A program made the position numbers and the translations under genes. A stretch of 7,469 bases of DNA, taken from NCBI GenBank assembly GCA_030613285.1, contig JAUWME010000100.1:1-7469 (forward strand). Direction: 5' to 3'. This document shows, piece after piece, positions 5,988-7,469 of this stretch. The stretch's first letter is position 1. Every line of letters starts with the position of its first letter. The DNA is from Candidatus Zymogenus sp. (GTDB taxonomy: Bacteria > Desulfobacterota > Zymogenia > Zymogenales > Zymogenaceae). The notes under the pieces are model-generated. The model worked only from the letters and a program-made list of their open reading frames with translations. It was not told where the DNA came from and did no database searches.

Positions 5988-6632
5988 ATGCCTGACAAAC
6001 AATCACTCACGCACCTTGCCTATAGTTCGGTAGTAGATGCCATTGAGGAGGTCATAGGAGAAAACGGCAAAAAGGCCGTCTTTAGATTTGCAGGACTCGA
6101 AAATTTAATTGATAATCCACTCGATTATGACACGGAGGCCAGGGTCCCCTATGAGTATGTCTCGAAGCTCTTTTTTGGTGTTCGGGAGATATTGGGAAAC
6201 AAGGGCTACAATGCAGTGATGTATAGGGGTGGGATTATTTCTGTAGAAAATATGGTGAAAAACTCGGAGCCACTCAGGGCGCTTATCGCAATGGAACTTG
6301 ACCCGGTTGAGAAGCTGAAAATGGGGTATCAGGTCTATGTTAGAAATTCCGGTTATGATCCCGAAGAGATCCTTAAGCACATTCCAGAGATTAGAGAAAT
6401 GTTAATCCACAGAGCCGACTGTTCCGAGTGCAATGGACTGGTAAATAAGAATGAAATGATAAAGGATATTACCAAACCGGGGTGTTTCTTTATCAAGGGC
6501 ATAATGCAGGGCATAGGGTATTGCTTTAAAAAGGAGATAGAAGTAATGGCTGAGGAGATAAAGTGTAGGTTGATCGGTGATGAGGAGTGCCTTTTTCGGA
6601 TGAGGTACGAAGTTATTAAGGCCAAGGATTAG
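5988..6632 (+). CDS. V4R-domain protein, copy 2 (tandem paralogue)
   Basis: A 214-residue protein, roughly 80% identical to copy 1 by hand alignment, with many identical DNA blocks (for example around 6056-6080 and 6268-6330). It shares all V4R blocks: AIEEVIGENGKKAVFRF, GLENLID, YRGG, the CSEC pair (Cys145, Cys148), GCFFIKGIMQGI and KCRLIGDEECLFRM. Differences are mostly conservative and leave every shared cysteine intact, so both copies seem under selection. Differences include a two-residue deletion near the N-terminus (THL for THTHL), an added Cys in IGYCFKKE, and a slightly longer tail (VIKAKD). It has a strong AAAGGAG ribosome site, probably giving higher translation than copy 1 from the shared message. 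Ligand and partners unknown; a paired sensor or heterodimer is conceivable but not shown. Confidence 0.82.
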   Translation: MPDKQSLTHLAYSSVVDAIEEVIGENGKKAVFRFAGLENLIDNPLDYDTEARVPYEYVSKLFFGVREILGNKGYNAVMYRGGIISVENMVKNSEPLRALIAMELDPVEKLKMGYQVYVRNSGYDPEEILKHIPEIREMLIHRADCSECNGLVNKNEMIKDITKPGCFFIKGIMQGIGYCFKKEIEVMAEEIKCRLIGDEECLFRMRYEVIKAKD

Positions 6633-6657
6633 TTGCATCTATTCAATAAATTGACAA

Positions 6658-6743
6658 TATTTTACTGGATTCCCGTTTTCACGGGAATGACAGATGATAG
6701 TATTTTACTGGATTCCCGTTTTTACGGGAATGATAAATGATAG
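6658..6743. repeat. Two 43-bp direct repeats, each with an ATTCCCGT/ACGGGAAT palindrome
   Basis: Units 6658-6700 and 6701-6743 are adjacent and differ at only a few bases. Each contains ATTCCCGT, a four-base loop (TTTC or TTTT) and ACGGGAAT (6669-6688 and 6712-6731), an 8-bp stem. The core resembles the widespread intergenic ATTCCCGC-loop-GCGGGAAT repeat family seen in many proteobacteria, including dRS3 of Neisseria. Located 26 nt after copy 2's stop, the hairpins may stabilise or end its transcript, but there is no T-run. Confidence 0.85.
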
Positions 6744-6794
6744 TTTATCTTGAAATGACATCAAGCTTGACAACTATTTGTAAGTTCCACCCGT

Positions 6795-6859
6795 CCAGCT
6801 ACCAGAAAAGATAACTGCCGAAGCATGAGGTGGCTGGTTGTCTCTGTGCCCACCTTTTT
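6795..6859 (+). promoter_or_regulatory. Competing hairpins with terminator-like end (class unknown)
   Basis: CCAGCTACC (6795-6803) pairs over nine positions (one wobble) with GGTGGCTGG (6829-6837). AGGTGG (6828-6833) can instead pair with CCACCT (6850-6855), which leads into five T (6855-6859). The two are mutually exclusive, as in an attenuator. On the opposite strand the same region has TGC-TTCG-GCA, a stable tetraloop, inside the first stem. I recognise no riboswitch class. The next gene is 200 nt away, so a role in its control is uncertain; it may be the remnant of a mobile element. Confidence 0.33.
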
Positions 6860-6970
6860 ACAAACCAACCCAAACCTTCTCTACCAAATCAATATCTACA
6901 ATTCCACTGTCCATGGGCTGCTTTCTCCGTAAATCCTCTTAAAAAAAATATTCTATACAAAAAAATAAAA

Positions 6971-7006
6971 ACCAATCTTGGAGATTTCCCCAATTGGTGG
7001 TACAAT
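6971..7006 (+). promoter_or_regulatory. Candidate promoter and overlapping inverted repeat for the amidohydrolase gene
   Basis: TTGGAG (6978-6983), a 17-nt spacer and TACAAT (7001-7006) match consensus at 3/6 and 5/6. ACCAAT (6971-6976) and ATTGGT (6993-6998) form a perfect inverted repeat spanning the -35 and spacer, a position typical of a repressor site. Both are short patterns in AT-rich DNA. Confidence 0.33.
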
Positions 7007-7060
7007 CAAGGCCAGCTGAAGAATGTAAATATTACAGTATATATGCAAAAGGAACAAAAC

Positions 7061-7469
7061 ATGAAAAAATATCTATTTACCAACGGAGACGTAGTCACCA
7101 TGGAGGATGAGGGAAAAACGCACTCCGCAGTAGCCGTAGATGACGAAAAGATTGCGGGCGTTGGTGCAAAAGACGAGATGAAATCACTCTTGGGCAAAAA
7201 TTTTGAAGAGATCAATCTTGACGGTGGGGTGCTGCTGCCCGGCTTTGTCGATTGCCACCTCCACGTCATACTATCCGCATACTTCAAGATGAACCTCGAT
7301 CTTGGAAAGATGGGGTCTTTGGATGAGCTCCTTGCAACAGTTAAGGCGAAGGTCGATGCTGCCCCGAAGGGAAAATGGGTCATGGGGCTTCGTTTTAAGG
7401 AGGACGACTACCCTGAGAAGAGACCCCCAACTCTTGAGGAGCTTGACGCCATTGCTCCCGAAAACCCCC
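7061..7469 (+). CDS. Amidohydrolase family 3 (YtcJ-type) protein, N-terminal part, cut by the right edge
   Basis: The ATG at 7061 has AAAAGGA about 8 nt upstream. The frame stays open for 136 codons to the edge. It starts with a small beta-sandwich segment typical of the superfamily (KKYLFTNGDVVTM, AVAVDDEKIAGVG), then LLPGFVDCHLHV with His66 and His68 as the HxH zinc-binding pair. The following GSLDELLATVKAKV, KGKWVMGLRFKEDDY and RPPTLEELDAIAP match the pattern of amidohydrolase family 3 proteins (YtcJ/AepA-like), which hydrolyse amides, formamides or related C-N bonds; the substrate cannot be inferred. No signal peptide, so cytoplasmic. Most relatives have over 500 residues, so about three quarters is outside the window. 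It is separated from the V4R genes by repeats and a spacer and likely has its own promoter. Confidence 0.85.
   Translation, partial: MKKYLFTNGDVVTMEDEGKTHSAVAVDDEKIAGVGAKDEMKSLLGKNFEEINLDGGVLLPGFVDCHLHVILSAYFKMNLDLGKMGSLDELLATVKAKVDAAPKGKWVMGLRFKEDDYPEKRPPTLEELDAIAPENP

Larger units (their letters stand above)
6744..7060. other. Gene-free spacer before the amidohydrolase gene
   Basis: About 317 bp. It holds a 10-bp palindrome TCAAGCTTGA (6761-6770), the potentially structured stretch 6795-6859 described separately, an AT-rich run (6941-6970), and a candidate promoter with an inverted repeat (6971-7006). No convincing gene in either strand. Confidence 0.55.

Noticed and set aside
6658..6743. 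CRISPR array
   Set aside because: Only two units, directly adjacent with no spacers, and the palindrome-based structure fits an intergenic repeat element.
6795..6859. Named riboswitch class or tRNA
   Set aside because: No conserved core of any class I know and no cloverleaf; the next gene is about 200 nt downstream.
6765..6925. Open stretch (no ATG near its start) that could be a transposase fragment on either strand
   Set aside because: Neither reading gave a recognisable motif, and the minus-strand reading contains a stop; not enough to call an insertion sequence remnant.

Overview
The window looks like a chromosomal segment of an anaerobic, Desulfobacterota-like (deltaproteobacterial) or related bacterium. 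This is inferred from gene content: a V4R-domain protein pair, a PgaB-type glycosidase lipoprotein, an exported UshA-like protein that appears to use selenocysteine, and moderate-GC genes separated by AT-rich spacers. No rRNA, tRNA, CRISPR array or complete insertion sequence was seen.

Left part (1-2903), all on the minus strand and read right to left: a HAD phosphatase of the phosphoglycolate phosphatase type (2253-2903), a lipoprotein with a PgaB C-terminal-like glycoside hydrolase domain (862-2202), a terminator-like hairpin (810-840), and a secreted UshA/5'-nucleotidase-like protein (764 to the left edge, incomplete). The last gene has an in-frame TGA at codon 46. It falls where related proteins have the second Cys of a CxC motif just before a conserved GG-ARRATLI stretch, and it is followed by a compact GC-rich hairpin with a GGUUAC loop (596-615). 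This is best read as a Sec-encoding UGA with a bacterial SECIS element, giving a Cys-x-Sec motif. It is the most interesting observation in the window.

Middle (2904-4744): a divergent spacer with candidate promoters in both directions, then on the plus strand a complete group II PLP-dependent amino acid decarboxylase (3210-4661). Its stop overlaps, as ATGA, the start of a 28-codon remnant resembling the N-terminus of a GNAT acetyltransferase.

Right part (4745-7469): an AT-rich gene-poor spacer ending in a well-formed sigma70-type promoter (5124-5152), then two tandem V4R-domain paralogues (5226-5861 and 5988-6632), roughly 80% identical at protein level and with long identical DNA blocks, so a fairly recent duplication. 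After them come two 43-bp direct repeats, each with an ATTCCCGT/ACGGGAAT palindrome, then a potentially structured stretch (6795-6859) with competing hairpins and a T-run, and finally the start of a zinc amidohydrolase of the YtcJ type (from 7061, cut by the right edge).

Functionally the left genes may be one envelope/polysaccharide-related transcription unit, with the last gene possibly partly uncoupled by the terminator. The decarboxylase, the V4R pair and the amidohydrolase look like separate units with their own promoters.
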